Shown one piece after another: positions 54,747 to 64,000 of a stretch of 64,000 bases of DNA. This stretch comes from Chitinophaga lutea (GTDB lineage Bacteria > Bacteroidota > Bacteroidia > Chitinophagales > Chitinophagaceae): NCBI RefSeq assembly GCF_003813775.1, contig NZ_RPDH01000001.1, positions 310,001-374,000 of the forward strand, in the 5' to 3' direction. Both the position numbers and the translations under genes were made by a program. Under the pieces are notes generated by a model that was given only the letters and a program-made list of their open reading frames with translations, had not been told where the DNA came from and did not search any database. Positions within the stretch are counted from its first letter, which is position 1; every line of letters starts with the position of its first letter.

Positions 54747-57098
54747 ATGAAGATAATAATAGCGTCCATGGCGGGCGCATTGCTGGCCATACCCGCCTAT
54801 GCCCAACAGCTGACCGTCGAAAAAATCATGCGCGACCCGAAATGGATAGGCACTTCGCCCGACAACATCACCTGGGGCGGCGACAGTAAAACCGTGTTTT
54901 TTTCATGGAACCCGGAAAAGGCGTATGCCGATTCGCTGTACAGCGTCGGCATCCATGCCCGTACACCCGTGAAAACCAAAGCGGCGGAGCGCGGCCTCAT
55001 CAGCGCCCGGAACAACGCCGTGTACAACCAGGCGCAAACACAGCGGGTGTACGCTTACCAGGGCGACGTGTTTTTCCAGGACATGGCATCCGGCAAGGAA
55101 ACCCGCATCACCCGCACGGCAGATCCGGAACAGGCTGTGGGCTTCTCGTTCAACGACACCCGCGTGATCTTCCGCGACGGCCGCAACCTGTTCGCCTGGG
55201 ATCCGAAAAGCGGGGAAACGGAACAGCTCACCAATTTCGTGAACGGCGCCAAACCGTCCGACAAACCGGCCCCCTTGTCGCCCCAGCACCTCTTTCTCCA
55301 GAACCAGCAGCAGCAGCTGTTCGAGGTATTGCGGGAAAGAAAGGCCAGAACCGATGCGGCAACGGCATTCAATAAAAGTCTCCCCGACGCGCAACAGCTC
55401 CGCGCCCTGCACCTGGAAGATAAGTCTCTGGCCGACAGCCGCATCAGTCCCGACGGCCGCTTCATCGCCTACCGCCTCTTCAAGATGCCGGCCGGCGAAA
55501 AGAGCACCATCGTGCCTAATTACGTGACGGAAACAGGCTACACCACGGATATCCCCGCTTACACCAAAACCGGTGCGGAACGCGCGGTGTACGATTATTT
55601 CGTGTACGACCGCGTGAAAGACACCGTGCTCACCGTTAAACTCAACGGCCTGCCCGGCATACAGGATAAACCGGATTACCTGAAGGATTATCCCGGTAAA
55701 GACACCGCAAGGAAATCCCGCAGCGTGGTGATGTACAGCCCGGTATGGTCGCCCAAAGGCACGCAGGCGCTCGTGAACATTGTGTCCACCGATAACAAGG
55801 ACCGCTGGATCATGCTGCTCGACGCAGCCACCGCTAAAATGCAGCTGGTAGACCGCCAGCGCGACGAAGCCTGGATCGGCGGCCCCGGCGTGAGCAACGC
55901 CAACATGGGCTGGATCAATGAAAACACCTGTTATTTCCAGAGCGAGGTAACCGGGTATTCGCACCTTTATACGTACAACGTCGCCAACGGGCAAAAGAAA
56001 GCCCTCACCAGCGGCAACTACGAAGTGCAGGAAGCCCGCCTCTCGCGCGACAAAAATCATTTCTACCTCCTCACCAACGAAGTGAATCCCGGTGAGAAAC
56101 AATACTACCGCCTGCCCGTGACCGGCGGCAAAGCGGAAAGGCTCACCACCATGCCCGGCGCGCACTCCGTAAGCCTGTCGCCCGACGAAAAATGGCTCGC
56201 CTACCGTTATTCCACTTCCAACAAACCCTGGGAGCTGTATCTCCAGGAAAACAAAGCAGGCGCCAAACCTGTGCAGATCACCGATCAGGCACAGTCGCCC
56301 GAATTCAAAGCCTACCCCTGGCGCGAAGCGAACGTGATCACGTTCAAAGCCCGCGATAATGAAATGGTGCCCGCCCGCCTGTACACGCCCGACCCCGCCA
56401 AAAAGAACGGCGCCGCGGTGATATTCGTGCATGGCGCCGGTTACCTCCAGAACGCCCATAAATGGTGGAGCCAGTATTTCAGGGAGTACATGTTCCACAA
56501 CCTGCTCACAGATCTCGGTTATACCGTGCTCGACATCGATTACCGCGGCAGCGCGGGCTACGGCCGCAACTGGCGTACCGGCATCTACCGCCACATGGGC
56601 GGCAAAGACCTTACCGACCAGGTAGACGGCGCCCGTTACCTCGCGCAGCAGCATGGCGTGGACCCGAAGCGCATCGGCATATACGGCGGCAGCTACGGCG
56701 GTTTCATTACCCTTATGGCCATGTTCACCACGCCGGATGATTTTGCGGCGGGTGCGGCGCTCCGCTCCGTGACCGACTGGGCCCACTATAACGACGGGTA
56801 CACTTCCAACATCCTGAACCGCCCCGCCGAAGACAGCATCGCGTTCCGCCGCTCCTCTCCCATTTATTTCGCCGAAGGCCTCAAAGGCCACCTGCTCATG
56901 TGCCATGGCATGGTAGACGTGAACGTGCATTTCCAGGACATCGTGCGCCTGTCGCAGCGCCTCATCGAGCTTGGCAAAAACAACTGGGAACTGGCCGTAT
57001 ATCCCGTGGAAGACCACGGATTCGTGGAGCCTTCCAGCTGGACCGATGAGTACAAACGCATTCTTACCCTGTTCGAGCGGGTGCTGCAACGCCGCTAA
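54747..57098 (+). CDS. S9 family (prolyl oligopeptidase/DPP IV-like) peptidase
   Basis: 783 residues. Signal peptide ending PAYAQ, an N-terminal eight-bladed propeller (residues ~20-530 with WGGDSKTVFFSW, SPDGRFIAYRLF, LSPDEKWLAYRY repeats) and an alpha/beta-hydrolase domain. Catalytic Ser649 in GGSYGGF, Asp724 in MVDVNVHFQD and His757 in VEDHGFV, in the S9 order and spacing. It removes dipeptides or short peptides in the periplasm. It is followed 43 bp later by the TraB/GumN gene, possibly in one transcript. Confidence 0.95.
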   Translation: MKIIIASMAGALLAIPAYAQQLTVEKIMRDPKWIGTSPDNITWGGDSKTVFFSWNPEKAYADSLYSVGIHARTPVKTKAAERGLISARNNAVYNQAQTQRVYAYQGDVFFQDMASGKETRITRTADPEQAVGFSFNDTRVIFRDGRNLFAWDPKSGETEQLTNFVNGAKPSDKPAPLSPQHLFLQNQQQQLFEVLRERKARTDAATAFNKSLPDAQQLRALHLEDKSLADSRISPDGRFIAYRLFKMPAGEKSTIVPNYVTETGYTTDIPAYTKTGAERAVYDYFVYDRVKDTVLTVKLNGLPGIQDKPDYLKDYPGKDTARKSRSVVMYSPVWSPKGTQALVNIVSTDNKDRWIMLLDAATAKMQLVDRQRDEAWIGGPGVSNANMGWINENTCYFQSEVTGYSHLYTYNVANGQKKALTSGNYEVQEARLSRDKNHFYLLTNEVNPGEKQYYRLPVTGGKAERLTTMPGAHSVSLSPDEKWLAYRYSTSNKPWELYLQENKAGAKPVQITDQAQSPEFKAYPWREANVITFKARDNEMVPARLYTPDPAKKNGAAVIFVHGAGYLQNAHKWWSQYFREYMFHNLLTDLGYTVLDIDYRGSAGYGRNWRTGIYRHMGGKDLTDQVDGARYLAQQHGVDPKRIGIYGGSYGGFITLMAMFTTPDDFAAGAALRSVTDWAHYNDGYTSNILNRPAEDSIAFRRSSPIYFAEGLKGHLLMCHGMVDVNVHFQDIVRLSQRLIELGKNNWELAVYPVEDHGFVEPSSWTDEYKRILTLFERVLQRR

Positions 57099-57141
57099 GA
57101 TTCAGTATATTTGGAGGTACCTAAATCCCTGGAATCTCCAT

Positions 57142-60100
57142 ATGAACCGTGTAAAATGTGTAGTCTGTTACAGCCTGTTGCTGCTCATCTGTACGTTCGC
57201 AAAAGCGCAGTCGAAAAAATACCAGGGGTTGTTGTGGGAAATCACCGGCAAAAACATGCCGAAACCCTCTTACCTCTTCGGCACCATGCACGTCAGCAAC
57301 AAACTGGCATTTAACCTGAGCGACTCTTTTTATCACTGTATCCGCAATGCAGATATCGTAGCGCTGGAAACAGATCCGCAGCAATTGCAGGAAGATTTTT
57401 CGAAAAGCAAAATGCTGCGGATCAGTTCCCGCTACATGAGCGATATGGGCGGCGGCCACATGACGCCCGACGCCTTTACCATCGGCCCTTACAACGACCT
57501 CGTACGCACCGGCCTCACCTACCGCCCCGAAATGATCAACCACCTGCTGTACCGCTCGTTCGCCGCGCAGGAAGACTTTGAGGAAGATACCTTCCTCGAC
57601 ATGTACATCTACCAGGTAGGCAGCAAACTCGGTAAAAAAGCGGCCGGCGTGGAGAACTTCGAGGAGTCCGAGCGCCTCATGCTCGAATCGTACCGCGATG
57701 CGGCCAACGATAAAAAATCCAGGAAGAACAACCGCGACGTCGAGAACCCCCAGGAGGCGCGCAGGAAACTCAACGATGCTTACCGCCGCGGCGATCTCGA
57801 CATGCTCGATTCCATCTCTTCCGGGCAATACGATTCGCCCGTATTCCTCGAAAAGTTTTTATACAAGCGGAACGAGAACATGTTCCGCGCCATCGACTCC
57901 ATCATCCGGCACGGCTCGTTGTTTGCCGGCGTAGGCGCCGCGCACCTGCCCGGCGACCGGGGGCTCATTCACATGCTGCGCAGGGCCGGCTATACGGTGC
58001 GGCCGGTGCTCGCCACCAACCGCGACAGCGAACAGAAAGAAGCCCTGGAAAAAATGCGCGCGCCGGTGGTATTCCAGCCTTATGCATCGGACGATGGCTG
58101 GATACAGGCCGAAGTGCCCGGCAAACTCTATAACTTCAGCAGCCTCACCATGCTGAACCAGCTGCAGTATGCAGACCTCGCCAACGGCGCCTATTACCTC
58201 GTGAGCCGCATCAAGACCAACGCCCTCAGCCTCGGCCAGCGCGAAGACGATGTGTACCTGCGGATAGACAGCCTGCTGTATGAAAACATTCCCGGCCGCA
58301 TCATCTCCAAACAGGTCATCCACAACGGCGGCTACAAAGGTTTCGACATCCGCAACCGCACCCGCCGCGGCGACCTGCAGCGCTATAACATTTTCATCAC
58401 GCCCTTCGAGACCATCATTTTCAAGATCAGCGGCACCGGCGAATATGCCGCGGGCCCCGAAGCCGACCGTTTCTTTTCTTCCATCCGCCTCCGGACATTC
58501 AGCGCCGGCGAATGGGTGACCTACCGTTCCGCGGCGGCCGGCTTCTCCGTAAAGATGCCGCACGCGCCGGTTACGGCGGACAATGTAACGCTGCGCACCC
58601 TGAGCAAACGGCAGGAATACGAAGCGCTCGACAGCCGCAACGGCAACAGCTACCTCGTGATGCGCAAAACCATTCCCGGCTACAGCGCGCTGGAAGAAGA
58701 TACCGTGGACCTCAGTTTCGCCGAAGAAAGTTTCCTGCAGTCGCAGTTCATCAAACAGCAAAAGAGCCGCCGGTTCCTCACCTGGCACGGATATCCCTGC
58801 CTCGAACTGGTGAACCAGAATACCGACAACAGTTTCACCGAAACGCGCATTCTTTTACAGGGCCCGCATTATTACGTGCTGAGCGCCCGGTATAAAAACG
58901 ATAAAAAGCCCGTGCAGGAATTTTTCAATTCGTTCGTACCGGAGCAGCCCGCTTACCGGCGTTTTGAACAGTACCGCGATACGAGCCTGCTGTTTTCCGT
59001 CAAGACCGCGGTGGTGCCGAAAGACGATGAGGCGCTCATGGAGTCCTTCACCGGCGGGCGTTCCGACGAAAACACCGATCACCTCAACAGGATAAAGAAT
59101 AAATCGTTCCGGGTAGACAGTACGGGGGAAGAAGTAAAAGTCGTGTTCCGCAAATTCAACCGTTATTACAGCACCCGGGACAGCGCCAGATTCTGGCAGG
59201 AGCAGGTGGAGGAACTGAGCGACCGCGGCGACCTGGTGGTGCATGAAAAAAAATACGAGCGGCTGCCCGGCTGGGAAACCATGCTGCTGCAGATGCGCGA
59301 CACCAACAGTTCCCGCAGCCTGCATTATAAACTGTTCCTGCGCAACGGCGTGCAGTACACCCTGTACAGCATCGTCGACAATGTGAAGGGGCCCTCGGCT
59401 TTCGTGCGCACGTTTTTCGACAGCTTTACCCCCGCCGATACGCTGATCGGCACGCCCATCTACGCCAGCAAGGCTGCTGCGTTGTTTGCCGACTTTTACA
59501 GCAAAGACAGCACTACCCGCCAGCAGGCCCGCAGTTCCGTCAGCACTCCTAACTACCAGGATGCCGATGCGCCCGTGCTCATCAGTTTGATCCGCGGCTG
59601 GAGCGCGAAAGAAAAAAACTACATGGACGTCAAAACCGATCTTATCGGTGAGCTGGGAAATATCAAACACCCGGACATCCTGCCTTTCCTGCAAAAAGCC
59701 TACGAATCCGCCAACGATACCGCCAGCCTGCAACGCGCCATACTCCTGGCCCTCGTGCGGCAGAAAACCACCACCGGCAATGCGCTGTTCAAAGAGCTGA
59801 TGCTGAAAGAAATTCCCGTTTTCGGCGAAGGGGAAAACCTTTATTCCATTTTCCGGCCGCTGTACGATTCCCTCGGCATCACGAAGGCGCTGTTCCCCGC
59901 ATTGCTGGAGCTGACGGCCCTCACCGATTATAAAGAGCCCGTGTACGGCCTGCTGGCTACGCTGGCAGACAGCAACCTGGTGCAGCCCGCCCTGTATGCG
60001 GACCATATCAGCCAGATCGCGTTCGACGCCCGCGTGGCCCTGCAGAAAGAGCTCGCGGCCGAACAAAGCCGCCTGAACCGGGGGAACGATGAAGACGACT

Positions 60101-60741
60101 ACGAAGAGCCTTTTCGCGCCAGCAGCACGCTGCATGAATACGCCACACTGCTGCTGCCTTTCCGCGAAAGCAACAAAAACGCCGGGCGCTTCTTTTCCCG
60201 TTATGCTTCCACGAAAAACCCCGCCCAGCAGGTATTGATCGCGCAACTGTACCTGAAAAACAGGCTGCCCGTGCCGGACAGCCTGCTGCAAAGCATCGCG
60301 GCGCAGGACAGGTACCGCGTATCCCTCTGGACGGCCCTCAACGCCATTCAGCGGCACGACAGGTTCCCGGCCGTATATAACAAACAGGAGCTGATGGCGC
60401 GGAGCCTGCTGTATAATTCCATGGAGTACAACATGAAGGTCGATTCGCTCGTATTGCTCGGTAAAAAACAAACGTATTACCGCTTCCGGAAAAGCACCGT
60501 GTACGTTTACAAATACAAACAGAAAGACGAAGGAGGATGGTTCCTCGGCATCAGCGGGCCGCAGCCCGAAGATGAAAAAAAATGTACGGACAACGATCAG
60601 CTGTCGCAGTTCACGCGCACCCGTTACAAAACCGACAAACCGCTGCAGGAGCAGATTACAGCGCTTATCCGGCAGGTGAAGTACCGCGCGCGGGCAGGCT
60701 GGAATGCCGAGAATGTGACGGTCGATGTGGCCGATTATTAG
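57142..60741 (+). CDS. TraB/GumN family protein with long C-terminal extension
   Basis: 1,199 residues. Start chosen at MNRVKCVVCYSLLLL, which starts a signal peptide ending FAKAQ; the longer frame overlaps the peptidase gene out of frame. Residues ~22-290 form a TraB/GumN domain: LLWEITGKN, SYLFGTMHVSN, VALETDP, and near 270 GVGAAHLPGDRGLIHMLR, the two-motif pattern of the family. The remaining ~900 residues are soluble, with two copies of an unknown ~150-residue beta-rich segment (about 390-500 and 530-660) and an alpha-helical end (850-1150) that looks like HEAT-type repeats. TraB/GumN domains are thought to be peptidase-like; most are ~300 residues, so the extension is unusual. Confidence 0.82.
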   Translation: MNRVKCVVCYSLLLLICTFAKAQSKKYQGLLWEITGKNMPKPSYLFGTMHVSNKLAFNLSDSFYHCIRNADIVALETDPQQLQEDFSKSKMLRISSRYMSDMGGGHMTPDAFTIGPYNDLVRTGLTYRPEMINHLLYRSFAAQEDFEEDTFLDMYIYQVGSKLGKKAAGVENFEESERLMLESYRDAANDKKSRKNNRDVENPQEARRKLNDAYRRGDLDMLDSISSGQYDSPVFLEKFLYKRNENMFRAIDSIIRHGSLFAGVGAAHLPGDRGLIHMLRRAGYTVRPVLATNRDSEQKEALEKMRAPVVFQPYASDDGWIQAEVPGKLYNFSSLTMLNQLQYADLANGAYYLVSRIKTNALSLGQREDDVYLRIDSLLYENIPGRIISKQVIHNGGYKGFDIRNRTRRGDLQRYNIFITPFETIIFKISGTGEYAAGPEADRFFSSIRLRTFSAGEWVTYRSAAAGFSVKMPHAPVTADNVTLRTLSKRQEYEALDSRNGNSYLVMRKTIPGYSALEEDTVDLSFAEESFLQSQFIKQQKSRRFLTWHGYPCLELVNQNTDNSFTETRILLQGPHYYVLSARYKNDKKPVQEFFNSFVPEQPAYRRFEQYRDTSLLFSVKTAVVPKDDEALMESFTGGRSDENTDHLNRIKNKSFRVDSTGEEVKVVFRKFNRYYSTRDSARFWQEQVEELSDRGDLVVHEKKYERLPGWETMLLQMRDTNSSRSLHYKLFLRNGVQYTLYSIVDNVKGPSAFVRTFFDSFTPADTLIGTPIYASKAAALFADFYSKDSTTRQQARSSVSTPNYQDADAPVLISLIRGWSAKEKNYMDVKTDLIGELGNIKHPDILPFLQKAYESANDTASLQRAILLALVRQKTTTGNALFKELMLKEIPVFGEGENLYSIFRPLYDSLGITKALFPALLELTALTDYKEPVYGLLATLADSNLVQPALYADHISQIAFDARVALQKELAAEQSRLNRGNDEDDYEEPFRASSTLHEYATLLLPFRESNKNAGRFFSRYASTKNPAQQVLIAQLYLKNRLPVPDSLLQSIAAQDRYRVSLWTALNAIQRHDRFPAVYNKQELMARSLLYNSMEYNMKVDSLVLLGKKQTYYRFRKSTVYVYKYKQKDEGGWFLGISGPQPEDEKKCTDNDQLSQFTRTRYKTDKPLQEQITALIRQVKYRARAGWNAENVTVDVADY

Positions 60742-60884
60742 CATGGACTTTTTCTACTTACAATACCCTTGAATGTGCCCGCCGCCGGGCACATTTTAAT
60801 TTTTTTTATTTACTGTCTTTACTTTCCCTGCTAAATTTTTTGCTGCATATTGCGTGGATAATTCATCAAAACCTACTAAACATC

Positions 60885-62723
60885 ATGTGTGGAATTGTAG
60901 CCTACATCGGTCACCGGGAAGCATACCCGGTTGTTTTAAAAGGTCTCAAAAGACTGGAATACCGGGGATACGACAGCACGGGCGTTGCTTTACTGAACGG
61001 CGGAGATCTGAAAGTATACAAGAAGAAAGGTAAGGTAGCCGAGCTGGAAGATTACGTGCTCGGAAAAGATTTAAAAAGCCATATCGCCATCGGGCATACC
61101 CGCTGGGCTACGCACGGCGAGCCCAACGACCGCAATGCCCACCCCCAGCTCTCCGGCGACGGCCGCCTGGCCATGGTGCACAACGGCATCATCGAAAACT
61201 ACGCCCAGCTCAAGCAGGAGCTGCTGAACAAAGGGCATGTTTTCACGAGCGATACGGACACCGAAGTGCTCATCCACTTCATCCAGGAAATAAAATCCAG
61301 CAACCAGTGCAGCACGGAAGAAGCGGTGCGCATCGCCCTCAAAAGAGTGGTAGGCGCATACGTGATTGTAATCGTGGACGAAGATGATCCCAACACCCTC
61401 ATCGCGGCGCGCAAGGGCAGCCCTCTCGTAATAGGCGTGGGCAAAGGCGAACATTTCCTCGCTTCGGACGCTTCACCGATCGTGGAATACACTAAAGAAG
61501 TGGTGTATGTGAACGACTACGAGATCGCCATCCTCCGGGCCGACGAGCTGATCCTCAAAAACATCGCCAACGAAATACAGACCCCTTATATCCAGAAGCT
61601 CGACATTGAACTGGCCGCCATCGAAAAAGGCGGTTACGATCATTTTATGCTGAAGGAAATATTCGAGCAGCCGCAGACCATTTTCGACAGTCTCCGCGGC
61701 CGTCTCGACGCCAAAGGCGGCCAGCTTACGCTGGGCGGCCTGCGCGAACATCTCGACATGCTGAAGAACGCCAACCGCATCATCGTGGTGGCCTGCGGCA
61801 CCAGCTGGCATGCCGGGCTGGTGGCCGAATACATGATCGAAGAATTATGCCGCATTCCCGTGGAAGTGGAGTACGCGTCCGAGTTCCGTTACCGCAACCC
61901 CGTGGTGGGCAAAGGCGACGTGATCATCGCCGTATCGCAGAGCGGTGAAACGGCCGATACGCTGGTGGCCATGGAAAGCGCCAAAGAAAAAGGCGCCATC
62001 ATCCTCGGCGTCTGCAACGTGGTGGGCTCTTCCATCGCCCGCCTCTCCAACGGCGGCGTGTACACCCATGCCGGGCCCGAAATAGGCGTGGCCAGCACCA
62101 AGGCCTTTACCGCGCAGCTGGCCGTGTTATGCCTCATCGGCCTGAAAATAGCCGAAGCCAAAGGCACCATCACCCCGCAGCGCTTCCAGCACCTGCTCGA
62201 CGAACTGGAAGGCGTGTCCGAAAAAGTGGCCGTTGCCCTCGAGCTCAACGAACAGATCAAAAAGATCGCCGCCAAATACAAAGACGCGCACGACTTCCTC
62301 TACCTCGGCCGCGGCTACAACTTCCCCATCGCCCTCGAAGGCGCGCTGAAGCTGAAGGAAATTTCCTACATTCATGCGGAAGGTTACCCGGCCGCCGAAA
62401 TGAAACACGGCCCCATTGCCCTGGTAGATGAAAACCTGCCCGTGGTGTTTGTAGCGACCAAAGACAGTTACTACGAAAAAATAGTCTCCAATATCCAGGA
62501 AATCAAAGCCCGCAAAGGCAAAGTGATTGCCGTTACCACCGAAGGCGACCAGGTGATCCCCGGCATGGCCGACGATGTGATCGTGGTGCCCGAAGCGGAC
62601 GAACTGGTGGCCCCCATGATTTCCGTGATACCGCTGCAATTGCTGGCCTATCACATCGGCGTGTTGAAAGGGTACGACGTGGACAAACCGCGTAACCTCG
62701 CCAAGTCCGTAACCGTAGAATAG
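60885..62723 (+). CDS. glmS: glutamine--fructose-6-phosphate aminotransferase (isomerising)
   Basis: 612 residues, normal length. Start set at MCGIVAYIGH, because Cys2 is the catalytic nucleophile exposed after Met removal. N-terminal glutaminase (~1-235) has GHTRWATHGEPN and VHNGIIENY; two SIS domains (~285-600) have SQSGETADTL, ASTKAFTAQ and the C-terminal KSVTVE. It makes glucosamine 6-phosphate for peptidoglycan and LPS. The 5' untranslated stretch is short and contains no glmS-ribozyme-like element that I can recognise. Followed 8 bp later by the DUF4954 gene. Confidence 0.97.
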   Translation: MCGIVAYIGHREAYPVVLKGLKRLEYRGYDSTGVALLNGGDLKVYKKKGKVAELEDYVLGKDLKSHIAIGHTRWATHGEPNDRNAHPQLSGDGRLAMVHNGIIENYAQLKQELLNKGHVFTSDTDTEVLIHFIQEIKSSNQCSTEEAVRIALKRVVGAYVIVIVDEDDPNTLIAARKGSPLVIGVGKGEHFLASDASPIVEYTKEVVYVNDYEIAILRADELILKNIANEIQTPYIQKLDIELAAIEKGGYDHFMLKEIFEQPQTIFDSLRGRLDAKGGQLTLGGLREHLDMLKNANRIIVVACGTSWHAGLVAEYMIEELCRIPVEVEYASEFRYRNPVVGKGDVIIAVSQSGETADTLVAMESAKEKGAIILGVCNVVGSSIARLSNGGVYTHAGPEIGVASTKAFTAQLAVLCLIGLKIAEAKGTITPQRFQHLLDELEGVSEKVAVALELNEQIKKIAAKYKDAHDFLYLGRGYNFPIALEGALKLKEISYIHAEGYPAAEMKHGPIALVDENLPVVFVATKDSYYEKIVSNIQEIKARKGKVIAVTTEGDQVIPGMADDVIVVPEADELVAPMISVIPLQLLAYHIGVLKGYDVDKPRNLAKSVTVE

Positions 62724-62731
62724 TATTCCAT

Positions 62732-64000
62732 ATGAACCGTATTGAAAAAAAACCGCTCAGCCAGCTGGGTTACCAGTTTATTGAACCGGCTTACCTGCCC
62801 CAGGGCAGGGACGAATACTACCTCCGCGACCAGCAGCGCGGCCGCGAAACCGAGCACCGCAAACTGAAAGCCTGGGAAATAGAAGCCCTCGTGCGGAACG
62901 ACAACACGTCGGACGACTGGAACAATATTTTCGTGGACAACGAATTCGACCCCAACCTGGTGCAGCACTGCCACTTTTACGGCATGGTACGCATCGGCAA
63001 ACTGGAGCCTTATTACCTCGAGTTCCATAACCTCCGCCTCCCCGTGGGCCTGTACAACAGCACCATCGCCAGCTGCGACTTCGGCGACAATGTGGTGGTG
63101 CATAACGTGAACTTCCTCTCCCACTATATCATCGGCAACGAGGTGATCATTGCCAACGTGAACGAAATGGCCGTGACCGATCACGCCAAATTCGGCAACG
63201 GTATCGTGAAAGAAGGCGAGCCTGAAAACGTGCGCATCTGGCTGGAGCTCTGCAACGAAAACGGCGGCCGCAGCGTAATGCCCTTCGACGGCATGCTGCC
63301 CGGCGACGCCTGGCTCTGGACGCGCAACCGTCACGATACGGCGCTGCTCGACCGTTTCAAGGCCTTCACCGAAAAACAGTTCGATAAAAAACGGGGCTAC
63401 TACGGTATGGTGGGCGACCGCACGGTGATCAAAAACTGCAAGATCATCAAGGACGTAATGATCGGGTCTGACGCCTATCTCAAAGGCGCCAACAAACTCA
63501 AGAACCTCACCATCAACAGCGAGCCCGGCGCACCTTCGCAGATCGGTGAAGGCTGCGAGCTGGTGAACGGCATCGTCGGTTTCGGCTGCCGCGTGTTCTA
63601 CGGCGTGAAGGCCGTGCGTTTTGTAATGGCGTCCCATTCGCAGCTCAAATACGGCGCGCGCCTCATCAACTCCTATCTCGGCAATAACGCCACCATTTCG
63701 TGCTGCGAGGTGTTGAACTCGCTCATCTTCCCCGCGCACGAACAGCACCACAACAACTCCTTCCTTTGCGCCGCGCTCGTGATGGGGCAAAGCAATATGG
63801 CCGCCGGCGCCACCATCGGGTCGAATCACAACTCCCGCGGGGCCGACGGTGAGATCATCGCCGGCAGGGGCTTCTGGCCGGGGTTGTGCGTGAGCCTCAA
63901 ACACAATTCCCGCTTCGCCAGCTTCACGCTCATCGCCAAAGGGAATTACATGAGCGAGCTCGACATCCCCTACCCCTTCAGCCTGGTGGTGAACGACGAG
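62732..64000 (+). CDS. DUF4954 family protein, 5' part (3' end outside window)
   Basis: 423 codons from ATG to the right edge, no stop. MNRIEKKPLSQLGYQFIEP and an imperfect hexapeptide-like run (VVVHNVNFLSHYIIGNEV, IKNCKIIKDVMIGSDAYLKG, INSYLGNNATISCCEVLNS) point to a left-handed parallel beta-helix of the kind seen in acyl- and nucleotidyl-transferases. DUF4954 itself has no assigned activity. Expected length is roughly 650 or more, so about two thirds is visible. The 8-bp gap to glmS implies a shared transcript and a possible role in amino-sugar or cell-envelope metabolism. Confidence 0.85.
   Translation, partial: MNRIEKKPLSQLGYQFIEPAYLPQGRDEYYLRDQQRGRETEHRKLKAWEIEALVRNDNTSDDWNNIFVDNEFDPNLVQHCHFYGMVRIGKLEPYYLEFHNLRLPVGLYNSTIASCDFGDNVVVHNVNFLSHYIIGNEVIIANVNEMAVTDHAKFGNGIVKEGEPENVRIWLELCNENGGRSVMPFDGMLPGDAWLWTRNRHDTALLDRFKAFTEKQFDKKRGYYGMVGDRTVIKNCKIIKDVMIGSDAYLKGANKLKNLTINSEPGAPSQIGEGCELVNGIVGFGCRVFYGVKAVRFVMASHSQLKYGARLINSYLGNNATISCCEVLNSLIFPAHEQHHNNSFLCAALVMGQSNMAAGATIGSNHNSRGADGEIIAGRGFWPGLCVSLKHNSRFASFTLIAKGNYMSELDIPYPFSLVVNDE

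Noticed and set aside
54903..57089. Long open frame (728 codons) on the minus strand inside the S9 peptidase gene
   Set aside because: It is a mirror of a GC-rich gene with strong codon bias; its translation is low in recognisable motifs, while the plus strand has a full catalytic triad.
58855..60744. Long open frame (629 codons) on the minus strand inside the TraB/GumN gene
   Set aside because: Same mirror effect; the plus-strand frame has a signal peptide and family motifs, and the minus frame has no promoter or neighbour consistent with a gene.
60742..60884. glmS ribozyme
   Set aside because: The leader is ~140 bp, AT-rich and lacks the paired core; the ribozyme is known mainly from Gram-positive bacteria.
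57137..62740. Shared 14-mer TCCATATGAACCGT at 57137 and 62727 as a regulatory element
   Set aside because: In both cases it only spans a start codon followed by Asn-Arg codons; two occurrences with no further similarity are likely chance.
62651..63904. 417-codon open frame on the minus strand over the DUF4954 gene
   Set aside because: The plus strand here encodes an uninterrupted DUF4954 protein 8 bp after glmS; the minus frame is its shadow and runs into the glmS tail.

Overview
The window reads as a piece of a Bacteroidota chromosome, most likely Chitinophagaceae (Chitinophaga-like). The evidence is type IX secretion parts (PorP/SprF, PorQ, a gliding-motility-type C-terminal sorting domain), Bacteroidota-specific families (DUF5683, DUF4421, DUF4954, SatD/DUF3307), promoters of the form TAnnTTTG instead of TATAAT, and a lack of strong Shine-Dalgarno sequences. 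Both window edges cut genes. I see no rRNA, tRNA, CRISPR array, prophage or insertion sequence.

Layout. 1-503: end of a PrsW-like protease and a small membrane protein, then 0.8 kb of non-coding DNA with repeated terminator-like hairpins. 1343-11864: a surface cassette of a roughly 3,200-residue Calx-beta adhesin with a T9SS sorting domain, followed by its PorP/SprF partner. 12261-15881: ahcY, an apparently self-regulated satD-DUF3307 pair, and pdxJ. 16328-25749 (minus strand): porQ with an ABC exporter, lon, two outer-membrane proteins and a metallophosphoesterase. 26003-30361: an MBL-fold hydrolase, parA-parB-DUF5683-dapB and an Rrf2 regulator. 31527-34403: the sulfate-assimilation operon cysH-cysD-cysN. 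34471-44861: a mixed housekeeping stretch (threonine dehydrogenase, kdsA, DUF4382 lipoprotein, PspC, aconitase, HD phosphohydrolase, DUF4421, phosphoesterase). 44858-51192: a complete histidine-utilisation operon headed by a MarR regulator. 51258-64000: SET protein, bestrophin-like channel, mgtE, histidine phosphatase, S9 peptidase, a large TraB/GumN protein, glmS and a partial DUF4954 protein.

How the genes work together. The hut operon runs marR-hutH-hutU-hutI-hutG and degrades histidine to glutamate; a perfect palindrome lies at the marR start. CysD/CysN make APS and CysH, with four cluster-type cysteines, reduces it; an Rrf2 regulator with cysteines sits upstream. satD carries a C-terminal helix-turn-helix and is preceded by three palindromes spaced exactly 29 bp apart.

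The least expected features are non-coding. Two intergenic arrays each hold five units of about 76-80 bp with a central palindrome (downstream of the ABC permease, and inside the hut operon between hutU and hutI). A single 81-bp duplication follows mgtE. For the permease and mgtE the repeat unit resembles the 3' end of the adjoining gene, which suggests that gene tails are being tandemly copied here.
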